Shown here: positions 47,393-53,931 of the stretch, in pieces
Numbering within the stretch: the first letter of the stretch is position 1
Layout of the letters: every line of letters begins with the position of its first letter
Assembly (NCBI RefSeq): GCF_000170795.1
Contig: NZ_ABCM01000008.1
Span: 175,015 to 239,014, forward strand
Origin: Pedobacter sp. BAL39
GTDB lineage: Bacteria > Bacteroidota > Bacteroidia > Sphingobacteriales > Sphingobacteriaceae
Reading direction: 5' to 3'
Length of the DNA stretch: 64,000 bases
The notes under the pieces: model-generated
The model's input: the letters and a program-made list of their open reading frames with translations, nothing else
Told to the model about the DNA's origin: nothing
The model's database searches: none
Program-made: the position numbers and the translations under genes

Positions 47393-48489
47393 CTATTTTA
47401 CAAATAACTGTTTCAGCTGCTCCATGATCTGGCCGTTGCCGGACAGGCTGATGGTGTTGATCTTTTCGGTGATCTTCTCGACATACTCCATTTCTTTGAG
47501 CTTGTAAAGCATGGCGTTGTCTTCCATCAGTTTGGCGGTATTCAACAGGCTTCTGGTGGAAGCTGTTTCCTCTCTTCTTGTAATCAGGTTCGCCTGCGCT
47601 CTTTTTTCGGCAACCAGCACCTGGTTCATGATCTCCCTGATGTCACCCGGCAGGATGATGTCTTTTACGCCACAGCCTATCAATTGTACCCCCAGCATTG
47701 CCACAGCATCTTTGGCTGCGGTTAATACTGAGCCGGATATCCGTTCTTTATTTTCCATCAGCTCATCAAAGCTTAGCTTTCCAATGAGCTCGCGGAGCTC
47801 CAGCTGGATGTTTACATACAGTTGTTTTTCGAAGTCCTTGTTCTCCAGCAATGCCTTTTTAACGTTGAATACCTCGTACTGCAGGGTGAAGTTCAGCCTG
47901 AGTTGTGCTTTGTGTCCCTGGTCAGGATTTCCTGACCCGAAATATCCATGTTCTGCAGTCTGGTATCGGCTTTCAGGACCTGTATATTGGTCGGGTTTTT
48001 CCACCAGAAATAAGTTCCTGCAGGAAGTTCCTTTTCAAACTTTCCATCAATGAGCATCAGCCCTGTTTCATAGTTCTCCACCTTAAAGGACCTCACATAA
48101 GCTGACATCTGTGGTTTTTCAAGGATATAGCGTTCAATGGAGTCGGTCGTATTGTAATCGCTGATGTCGACAGTCAGGAATGAATAGTTGTTCAGTCCTT
48201 TCCAGAAGGCATATTTACCAGGAGCGAGCACCTGTTTAAAGTTGCCATTTTGAAAAACAAGGGCAATCTCTTTATCTCTGACGTCGATGACATGCACCAG
48301 TGGTTCAAAGGTTTTATCCAGCAATAATACATTCAGTTCGGTAGTAGCGATGAAGGTTTTCGACTGATCGTAGACTTCTACAGTCTCTCCAGACCAGAAC
48401 CAGTAGTTTCCGGCAGTGATGGCTTTTTTAAATGTTCCGTTTTTATAGACCAGTCCTACATGGTCGGTATTGATTTCTATATTTTTCAT
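47393..48489 (-). pseudogene. Slipin/SPFH-Band 7 family gene with a frameshift
   Basis: Two overlapping frames encode one slipin. The first (48489 down) covers three repeated modules and stops after ISGQEILTRDTKHNSG. The second frame continues with KAQLRLNFTLQYEVFNVKKA to QLKQLFVK at 47393. Family motif EILTRDK-x-x-LR spans the junction, so the break is at about 47912-47915, where GGGACACAAAGC carries an extra AC or lacks a C. Slipins are membrane-associated scaffolds. Band-7 genes are reported next to RtcB/RlaP loci. I call it a pseudogene with reserve, as a sequencing error or programmed shift is possible. Joined, it would be about 365 residues. Confidence 0.7.
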
Positions 48490-48780
48490 TTTGTTAGTGT
48501 TAATGGTTGTGTATTTATTTTATCTTTTTTAAGGTGTTGTTTCTGTAATAAGCAAATTGAAAACATCCATCCGATGCCTGCGGAAGAAAATGCTGTTTGG
48601 AGTTTCTCTTCCCTGCTGTTTTATGTCAACTACGAGCGTTTCTATAGTGGTCATGGACAGCCTTAGAAGGTCTCCTCCATCTGTTGTTTTCCTGCAGAGC
48701 AGACATCAGGGTTGCTTTTGTAGTATTGCCGCTCCTTTTCCGGTTTTTCCCTTGGAGGATCAGCCTGCCTATGCAGGCTT
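48490..48780 (-). other. Structured leader between the non-coding RNA and the slipin start
   Basis: No gene on either strand is supported here. On the minus strand it contains the perfect hairpin AGCCTGC-ATAG-GCAGGCT (48762-48779), a longer pairing of TCCTCCA (near 48753) with TGGAGGA (near 48678), and CCTT-CT-AAGG near 48665. The interval appears to be an untranslated, folded part of the same transcript that carries the tRNA-like RNA. Confidence 0.5.
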
Positions 48781-49031
48781 TGAGCAATCTTACTCAGCCG
48801 GATGTTTTCTCCTTGCGTGTTCATCAGGGCATTTGAAAAGTTGCCTTCTTTTGTGGACCGAAGTCCGGTGCATTACCATTTTGCTATTCCATGGACAATG
48901 GAAGCAGGATTCGAACCTGCATAGGATTGTTTGATCTACCACTGATCTACTTCTTTTCAGAAGGCGGGAGTCGAACCCGCGACCCAACAATGGACAATAA
49001 AGGCTTCCGGTGATCAGGATATGATTGCTCA
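48781..49031 (-). ncRNA. Y-RNA-like non-coding RNA with two permuted tRNA mimics
   Basis: Read on the minus strand. Ends pair: TGAGCAATC (49031-49023) with GATTGCTCA (48789-48781), then TCACCGGA (49013-49006) with TCCGGCTGA (48802-48794), one bulged C. Module 1: ATTGTT, GGGTC, T arm GCGGG-TTCGACT-CCCGC (48980-48964), acceptor CTTCT-GAAA-AGAAG (48963-48950), TA, D arm GATC-AGTGGTA-GATC (48947-48933), A, AACAAT. ATTGTT and AACAAT pair as an anticodon stem. Module 2: T arm GCAGG-TTCGAAT-CCTGC (48920-48904), acceptor TTCCAT-TGTCC-ATGGAA (48903-48887), TA, D arm GCA-AAATGGTAA-TGC (48884-48870), A, CC, then GGAC-TTCG-GTCC (48866-48855). Every tRNA element is present, but in circularly permuted order. 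Bacterial Y RNAs also carry tRNA-like domains. No Ro60 gene is in the window. Confidence 0.8.
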
Positions 49032-49089
49032 TACTTTGGGGCCTTACAGAAACCCTCAACATGGATCCACCTTTTATTCGTTTATTGTC

Positions 49090-49110
49090 ATTCTCTCCCC
49101 AGGAGAGAAT
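49090..49110 (-). other. Perfect 9-bp hairpin upstream of the non-coding RNA
   Basis: ATTCTCTCC and GGAGAGAAT flank a 3-base loop. It lies 59 bases 5' of the closing stem of the tRNA-like RNA on the minus strand and could be the start of the mature transcript or a separate domain. No T run follows on either strand, so it is not a convincing terminator. Confidence 0.5.
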
Positions 49111-49188
49111 ATTTTGATGTACTGATGTACAGTTGATATCAAAGAACTGGTTGCCTTCCGGCGACATTACAAAGATGCCAGGTGGGCG

Positions 49189-49209
49189 ACGCAGCTGACT
49201 TGCGCAGTG
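49189..49209. promoter_or_regulatory. Operator-like inverted repeat, copy A
   Basis: ACGCAGCTGACTTGCGCAG followed by TG. It matches copy B at 17 of 21 positions, and the CGCA/TGCG half-sites are inverted around a 7-base centre. It lies on the RNA/slipin side of the divergent region, about 158 bases from the 5' end of the tRNA-like RNA as drawn. Probable binding site of the WYL regulator, by inference. Confidence 0.6.
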
Positions 49210-49300
49210 GGACGATGAAAGTGATTAATTTTTTATATAGCTGTTAATTAATGATTTACATTCGTTTTCGGCCTTCTTTAATCTGAAAAAAGTTTTTGTT

Positions 49301-49321
49301 ACGCAGTTCAGTTGCGTAGTG
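49301..49321. promoter_or_regulatory. Operator-like inverted repeat, copy B
   Basis: ACGCAGTTCAGTTGCGTAG followed by TG, with TACGCA and TGCGTA as perfect arms around 7 bases. It lies 38 bases before the WYL start, just after a TTTTTG that could be the -33 element (49293-49298), a position suited to autorepression. Confidence 0.65.
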
Positions 49322-49359
49322 CTAATGAATTTTTACTTTTATTGTAAATAAATGAAGGT

Positions 49360-50382
49360 ATGTCGATTAACAAATTAGCCCTGATCCGATACAGAACGAT
49401 TGATGAATGTTTAAAAAACAGGTACCGTAAATGGACGCTGGATGACCTGATTGAAAAGGTTGCCGACATGATCTATGAATATGAGGGCATCGACTCAGGG
49501 GTAAGCAAGCGGACCATCCAGGCGGATATTCAATTGATGAGAAGTGATAAGCTAGGTTATAACGCACCGATTGTGGTTACCGACAGGAAGTATTATTCCT
49601 ATAGTGACCCTGCGTACAGTATCACCAATGCGCCGATCAACAACAACGATATTGAGAAGATGAAAGAGATCGTCGATGTCCTGAAGCAGTTTAACGGTTT
49701 CAGTTATTTTGAGGAGATGAGTGATATGGTGGCGAAACTGGAGAACAACCTCAACAAATCTACCAACAAAACCAGGAACTGTATCCAGTTTGAGAGCAAC
49801 CAGCAACTGAAGGGCCTTCAGTACATCAATCCGCTGTACCAGGCGATACTTCATAAGCGGCCGTTACTCATAGAGTACAAGTCTTTTAAGGCGAGGGAAG
49901 CACGTAACCTCATTTATTATCCTTATCTGTTGAAGGAATACCGGAACAGGTGGTTCCTCATTACCAGGGCCCGCAAGGGCTCTACGCTGCTGACGCTGGC
50001 ACTTGACCGCATCATAGATTTTCAGGAACTAAGCCAGGAGCCCTTTGTAGAGTATAAAGGTGTAGATTTTGAACGTTATTTTGATGACCTGCTGGGGGTG
50101 ACTAAGTCGGAGAAGGACCGTGCGCAGCGGGTAATCTTAAAAGTAGACCATCAGAACGCTCCATATATATTAACGAAGCCAATGCATAAATCGCAACAGG
50201 TTTTGAAGGAAGATGAGGACGGCATCCTCTTTAGGATTGACGTCGTCCTCAACTTCGAGCTGGAGCGGGAGATTCTTGGCTTCGGGGATTGTATGAAGGT
50301 ACTGGCCCCGAGGATGCTGGCTAAACGGATAAAAAGGCGACTGGCGAATGCCGCAGGGCAGTACCAGGAAGGAGAAAGTTAA
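49360..50382 (+). CDS. WYL-domain transcriptional regulator
   Basis: A 340-residue regulator. Residues 1-65 form a winged-helix DNA-binding region (YRKWTLDDLIEKVADMIYEY, SKRTIQADIQLMRSDKL). The WYL domain is at about 150-235, with NRWFLITRARKGSTLLTLALD in place of the WYL core. A C-terminal WCX-like region follows. WYL proteins sense nucleic acid or small ligands and control repair or defence genes. It is divergent from the RNA/slipin/RlaP operon and convergent with rtcB, overlapping by 4 bases (50379-50382). Confidence 0.88.
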   Translation: MSINKLALIRYRTIDECLKNRYRKWTLDDLIEKVADMIYEYEGIDSGVSKRTIQADIQLMRSDKLGYNAPIVVTDRKYYSYSDPAYSITNAPINNNDIEKMKEIVDVLKQFNGFSYFEEMSDMVAKLENNLNKSTNKTRNCIQFESNQQLKGLQYINPLYQAILHKRPLLIEYKSFKAREARNLIYYPYLLKEYRNRWFLITRARKGSTLLTLALDRIIDFQELSQEPFVEYKGVDFERYFDDLLGVTKSEKDRAQRVILKVDHQNAPYILTKPMHKSQQVLKEDEDGILFRIDVVLNFELEREILGFGDCMKVLAPRMLAKRIKRRLANAAGQYQEGES

Positions 50383-51779
50383 TCTTTATTCATGCGCACG
50401 ATCTTTGGCATAAACCTTCCCTGAACCTCTATGAGGCTTTTCTGTAACGCCATTACCTTGTCGATATCCTTATAGGCATTTGGATTTTCTTCGACACTGC
50501 CCCCAATCAGCGTCACCCCTGCATTGCTAAGGATTTTTTTCAGCGCTGAGGCCGTCATATTGTTTTTGGCTTTCTGACGGCTCATGGCCCTGCCTGCCCC
50601 GTGGGCGGCCGAGTGCAGAGCTGCTGGTATTCCTTTACCCATCACCAGGTAGGCGGCGGTAGTCATGCTGCCCGGGATGATCCCCATTTCACCGGCATGG
50701 GCCGGTGTGGCGCCTTTGCGGTGCACGATCACTTCCCTGCCATCTTCCAGCACATCTCTCCATGCGAAATTGTGATGGTTTTCGACCGTGGCCAGTGCTT
50801 CCAACCCGAGGGCTTTCAGAAGGTTATGATGAATGACCTCGTGACAGGCTTTGGCGTAGTCGCCAGCAAGGTTCATACTGAGCCAGTAATCCTGACCTGC
50901 TGCGGTATTCATGTCCAGCCAGGCCAGTCTTTCCGCTTCCTTAGGTAGTTTACATTGCGCCATTGCCATCCTGGTGTAATGCTGCGCAATGTTGGCGCCC
51001 AGTCCGCGGCTCCCTGAGTGGGACAGCAGGGCCAGGTATTTTTTCGGTGCCAATCCCATTGCATTGTCCGGATAGAGCTCAATTTCTCCAAACTCGACAA
51101 AATGATTGCCGCCGCCGGAGGTTCCCAGTTGCCGGGCAGCCTTGCCCTGGAGCTTTTTCAGTAGTTCTGTTTCTTTAAACATGCTGCTGTCCATGATTTC
51201 ATGGTCCGGCAGGGCCGGCAATGTCCCCTCCATACCGAAGTGTGTCCACTCTTTGAGCGCGATCTTGGCCTGATGACTATATCTTTTGAAAAAGCTATCA
51301 GTTTCATCTATAATGGTCATCGCCATTCGACATCCGATGTCTACGCCTACGGCATAAGGGATAACTGCGTCTTCGGTGGCCAGCACCGCGCCAATCGGGA
51401 GTCCGTATCCTGTATGTGCGTCAGGCATCAGGGCTCCCTGTGTTGCGACGGGTAGAGACATGGCCAGTTCCATCTGTTTTTTTGCACCCTGATCAATGTC
51501 TTTTCCACCGTAAATCCTAAGCTGGCCCCTCTCCTGAAGCAGGTTATAGGCTTTGAAGTCCTGGATTTTGGGTCTGTCCATCCATGTGAGTGCAATGGGG
51601 CTCAGTGTTTCATGATCTTCGTATTTCTCTGGCTGGTCTTTAATATGAGTTAATAATTCTGTGATTTGTATTTTACTGTGGTGCTTGAAGTGTTTAGCCA
51701 TGATGTTGATCACGAGACTTCTTGCTTTATCATTGGTGTAACCTATTTTACTAAGTTCTTTTGTTTTTAAAATGCTCAT
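50379..51779 (-). CDS. rtcB: RtcB RNA ligase
   Basis: A 466-residue RtcB. Metal ligands and active-site elements are in AVGVDIGCRMAM, GGGNHFVEFGE, LLSHSGSRGLGANIAQHY, VENHHNFAWRDVL and HRKGATPAHAGEMGIIPGSM. The guanylated histidine is in SAAHGAGRAMSRQKA (about residues 389-403). It joins 2',3'-cyclic-phosphate or 3'-phosphate RNA ends to 5'-OH ends with GTP and Mn, as in repair of tRNAs cut in the anticodon loop. It is longer than E. coli RtcB (408). It starts 14 bases after a basic unknown protein. Confidence 0.95.
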   Translation of the reverse strand: MSILKTKELSKIGYTNDKARSLVINIMAKHFKHHSKIQITELLTHIKDQPEKYEDHETLSPIALTWMDRPKIQDFKAYNLLQERGQLRIYGGKDIDQGAKKQMELAMSLPVATQGALMPDAHTGYGLPIGAVLATEDAVIPYAVGVDIGCRMAMTIIDETDSFFKRYSHQAKIALKEWTHFGMEGTLPALPDHEIMDSSMFKETELLKKLQGKAARQLGTSGGGNHFVEFGEIELYPDNAMGLAPKKYLALLSHSGSRGLGANIAQHYTRMAMAQCKLPKEAERLAWLDMNTAAGQDYWLSMNLAGDYAKACHEVIHHNLLKALGLEALATVENHHNFAWRDVLEDGREVIVHRKGATPAHAGEMGIIPGSMTTAAYLVMGKGIPAALHSAAHGAGRAMSRQKAKNNMTASALKKILSNAGVTLIGGSVEENPNAYKDIDKVMALQKSLIEVQGRFMPKIVRMNKD

Positions 51780-51793
51780 TGCGTTTTGTTGTA

Positions 51794-52546
51794 CTAATAT
51801 TCTGTGATTTTATTTTCCAGGTATTCATTGTAAGCATTCCTGTACAATGTATTGCGATAACTCCTGTTTCTGCGGAGTGTCCATTTTTGGTAAGCATAAA
51901 GACCTCCACGGAGCCTTTCCATCTTATAGTATAGATCATTGCCTTCAATATGATTGTCCAGCAATCTGATCTCACGCTCAAGTTCAGGGTCCTTCATTTT
52001 CAGTTCGGTGATGATGTGCGGTCTGATCCGCAATACAAATCTCCATGGCTCAATGAAGCGGTACTTCCAGGTGAGGGTATTCCGTTTCTTGTCTTCCGCT
52101 TCATAAAGCTGGAAGCAAAGGCTTTCTGCTTCGTTGAAATTTGGCCCTTTCCGGCTATCTTCCCATTCCTGAACTGTAAACTCTGCGAGTTTCTGGACTC
52201 GTTTGCCATAGACCCTTTTCTGTTTTCTCCTGGTTTTTCTATGTTTAAATGTTCTATCGTAATCGTATTGTACAGTATTGATTTTTAAGAGTATATTCTG
52301 GTAGAATTCCGCAAGCGGAGATCTGAGTTGGTCTTCCCTAAACACGAAGTCCCGTTTCCAGCCGCGCTGAAAGGGTTCGTCGAGGGGAACCATTGGCAAA
52401 TTTATCCTTTGCTGCCAGAGGAGTTCTCTTTTTTTAAATAGCTGGATTAATTGTTTTTCAAAATCTTTCTTCTGAAGTCGTTTTTTGCGTCTTGCAGATT
52501 TTAATCTGTAGGGCAAGACATCAAACGTTTGTTTGCGGGTGTCCAT
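51794..52546 (-). CDS. Very basic unknown protein linked to rtcB
   Basis: A 250-residue protein I do not recognise. It is rich in Arg, Lys, Gln and Trp, with clusters such as SARRKKRLQKKDFEK, FKHRKTRRKQKRVYGKR and RRNRSYRNTLYRNAY. No signal peptide or membrane span. The basic clusters suggest RNA binding, but no known RNA-binding fold is visible. It lies 14 bases before rtcB on the same strand, so the two are almost surely cotranslated. It follows a structured leader. Candidate partner or substrate-presenting factor for RtcB, by inference only. Confidence 0.7.
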   Translation of the reverse strand: MDTRKQTFDVLPYRLKSARRKKRLQKKDFEKQLIQLFKKRELLWQQRINLPMVPLDEPFQRGWKRDFVFREDQLRSPLAEFYQNILLKINTVQYDYDRTFKHRKTRRKQKRVYGKRVQKLAEFTVQEWEDSRKGPNFNEAESLCFQLYEAEDKKRNTLTWKYRFIEPWRFVLRIRPHIITELKMKDPELEREIRLLDNHIEGNDLYYKMERLRGGLYAYQKWTLRRNRSYRNTLYRNAYNEYLENKITEY

Positions 52547-52581
52547 TCGGAAGCCTTTAATGTAAAATGTAATGTGAATTT

Positions 52582-52725
52582 GTCCTTTTGATCAGGACAT
52601 ACCCCAGACAGGCTCCGGCAGGGCGGATTGGAGGCAGACGCATATCGTACTCAGGGGTAGAAATACCCTTAACACAAGCCGTTAAATCAAAAGATCAGGT
52701 GAAGACGTCTGCCAGTATCAGGCAG
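52582..52725 (-). promoter_or_regulatory. Structured leader upstream of the basic protein and rtcB
   Basis: On the minus strand three hairpins each have 5-bp stems and exactly 7-base loops: 52709-52725 (CTGCC/GGCAG), 52669-52685 (TTAAC/GTTAA) and 52582-52598 (GTCCT/AGGAC). Between them is a 5-bp/4-base hairpin at 52655-52668. GGCAGACG (52713-52706) can pair with CGTCTGCC (52640-52633) instead of with its local partner, giving two exclusive folds. Possible switch or a second tRNA-derived RNA. Confidence 0.5.
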
Positions 52726-52859
52726 CGGAGAAAAGGGGCGATATGTAGTTACGCGACATCATGATTCCTGTAATTTTAAATAAATAACAATAGGAATTGG
52801 GACAAAGGTAATACAATTGCCTGATACTGGAAAAAAATATGTTGCTCGTTTATTGCTTG

Positions 52860-53333
52860 TTATAATTCTATCTGTCTCCGGATACTCTCTTCCAGGGAGA
52901 TCAGTGTTTCCGTTCGCTGGATTCCTGAAACAGCCTGAATTTCTTCGTTCAATACGTGTCTCAGATGATTGGTGTCCCTGCAGATGATCTTAGCGAACAT
53001 GCTGTAGGCGCCCGTTGTATAATGAAGCTCCACAACTTCTTTTATTTTGCTGAGCTGGGCAACAGCATCTTTGTACTGGATTCCTTTTTCGAGATAAATT
53101 CCGAGGAAGGCACAGATGTCATACCCTGCTTTTTGTGGATCGATGATCAGGTGGGAGCCTTTGATGATGCCCATTTCCTGTAGTTTTTTCATCCGTACAT
53201 GGATTGTGCCGCCTGAAACGATCAAATCCTTCGCAATTTCAGTGTAAGGCTTCGTCGCATCCTGCATGAGCTGCTTTAGAATATCGATATCGAGGTTATC
53301 AATTTCTAAATTTTGGCTTTCTTTTTTAAGCAT
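52860..53333 (-). CDS. Lrp/AsnC family transcriptional regulator
   Basis: A 157-residue regulator with an N-terminal winged helix (IDILKQLMQDATKPYTEIAKDL, SGGTIHVRMKKLQEMGII) and a C-terminal RAM domain (AFLGIYLEKGIQYKDAVAQL, HYTTGAYSMFAKI). Similar proteins control amino acid metabolism and sense an amino acid. Adjacent genes do not reveal the target. Divergent from the tRNA-like pair. Starts at ATG 53333. Confidence 0.9.
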   Translation of the reverse strand: MLKKESQNLEIDNLDIDILKQLMQDATKPYTEIAKDLIVSGGTIHVRMKKLQEMGIIKGSHLIIDPQKAGYDICAFLGIYLEKGIQYKDAVAQLSKIKEVVELHYTTGAYSMFAKIICRDTNHLRHVLNEEIQAVSGIQRTETLISLEESIRRQIEL

Positions 53334-53406
53334 GATTTTTATATTTGGTAATGTTATTCAAATATAATTGAAATAATCATAAAAATAAAAATAAATGATT
53401 ATAATA

Positions 53407-53438
53407 TTTGCAACGTTATGGTGTTCTTGTTACATTTG
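53407..53438 (+). promoter_or_regulatory. Promoter of the tRNA-like pair
   Basis: TTTG (53407-53410), 20 bases of spacer and TACATTTG (53431-53438) form a complete Bacteroidetes promoter about 50 bases before the first tRNA-like gene. This indicates that the pair is transcribed. Confidence 0.6.
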
Positions 53439-53487
53439 TATCAAGCAAGTCGGTAAAAAATTAGTTCTTTAACAATTGCTTACATTC

Positions 53488-53595
53488 TGTAGGGTGGTGA
53501 AATTGGCAGACGCACCTCCTTGTCTCGGTGGTGGAGAATATGGGAAACCCGTAAGGGCTAACCACTCCTTGAAGGTTCGACTCCTTCCCCTACAG
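53488..53595 (+). tRNA. Leucine-type class II tRNA-like gene with GUC anticodon loop (first)
   Basis: 108 bases. The acceptor TGTAGGG pairs with CCCTACA. The D region TGGTGAAATTGGCAGAC is typical of tRNA-Leu, and the T arm is GAAGG-TTCGACT-CCTTC. The anticodon arm CCTCC-TTGTCTC-GGTGG has a T-T mismatch and anticodon GTC, an Asp anticodon on a Leu body. The variable arm is 39 bases, far longer than the roughly 12-15 of a normal tRNA-Leu, and closes with GGAG/CTCC. It may be a non-decoding tRNA mimic. CCA is not encoded. Confidence 0.6.
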
Positions 53596-53664
53596 CGCTT
53601 TTAAAGTAGAGGTATAACAATCAACCTAAACCAAAACTCTACTTTAAAATGTTCTTTTAAATCA

Positions 53665-53806
53665 TGTTGGGTGGTGAAATTGGCAGACACGCCTCCTTGT
53701 CTCGGTGGTGGGGATAAATGGATAAACGCAGTTTATGGGTTGACCACAAATTAATTTTTGAACTGTAGCTAACTACCCCTTGAAGGTTCGACTCCTTCCC
53801 CAACAG
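53665..53806 (+). tRNA. Leucine-type class II tRNA-like gene with GUC anticodon loop (second)
   Basis: 142 bases. The anticodon arm is identical to that of the first copy. Differences co-vary: acceptor TGTTGGG/CCCAACA (a swapped pair at position 4) and variable-stem GGGG/CCCC against GGAG/CTCC. The variable arm is 73 bases and contains the hairpin ATAAAC-GCA-GTTTAT. Same T arm as copy one. Compensatory changes show selection for the fold, not simple decay. Confidence 0.6.
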
Positions 53807-53880
53807 CCAGTTTTTTTATGAATAATAAGTTAGTTAAAATGAGTGCCCCCGGATAGGGTCACTCATTTCTTAACGCAAAA

Positions 53881-53908
53881 AAAGCCTGTCCCTCAAGAGA
53901 CAGGCTTT
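53881..53908. terminator. Hairpin terminator between the tRNA-like pair and the phosphodiesterase gene
   Basis: AAAGCCTGTC (53881-53890) pairs perfectly with GACAGGCTTT (53899-53908) around 8 bases. T-rich sequence lies on the 3' side of each strand, so it may end both the plus-strand RNA transcript and the convergent minus-strand gene. Confidence 0.75.
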
Positions 53909-53931
53909 CTTGTTTAACCTCTTAAACAAAA

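Noticed and set aside
48557..48934. 125-codon plus-strand and similar frames across the tRNA-like region
   Set aside because: They cross paired RNA structure and a tRNA T arm in antisense; composition is not protein-like.
48904..48980. Two ordinary tRNA genes
   Set aside because: Each has T and D arms, but in permuted order, and no normal acceptor ends or usable anticodon loop is present in the standard orientation.
48790..49167. 125-codon minus-strand frame over the tRNA-like RNA
   Set aside because: It runs through the T and D arms and closing stems; base-pairing explains the sequence better than coding.
52860..53333. Link of the AsnC-type regulator to the RNA-repair island
   Set aside because: No shared operator motif was found before it; position alone is weak evidence.
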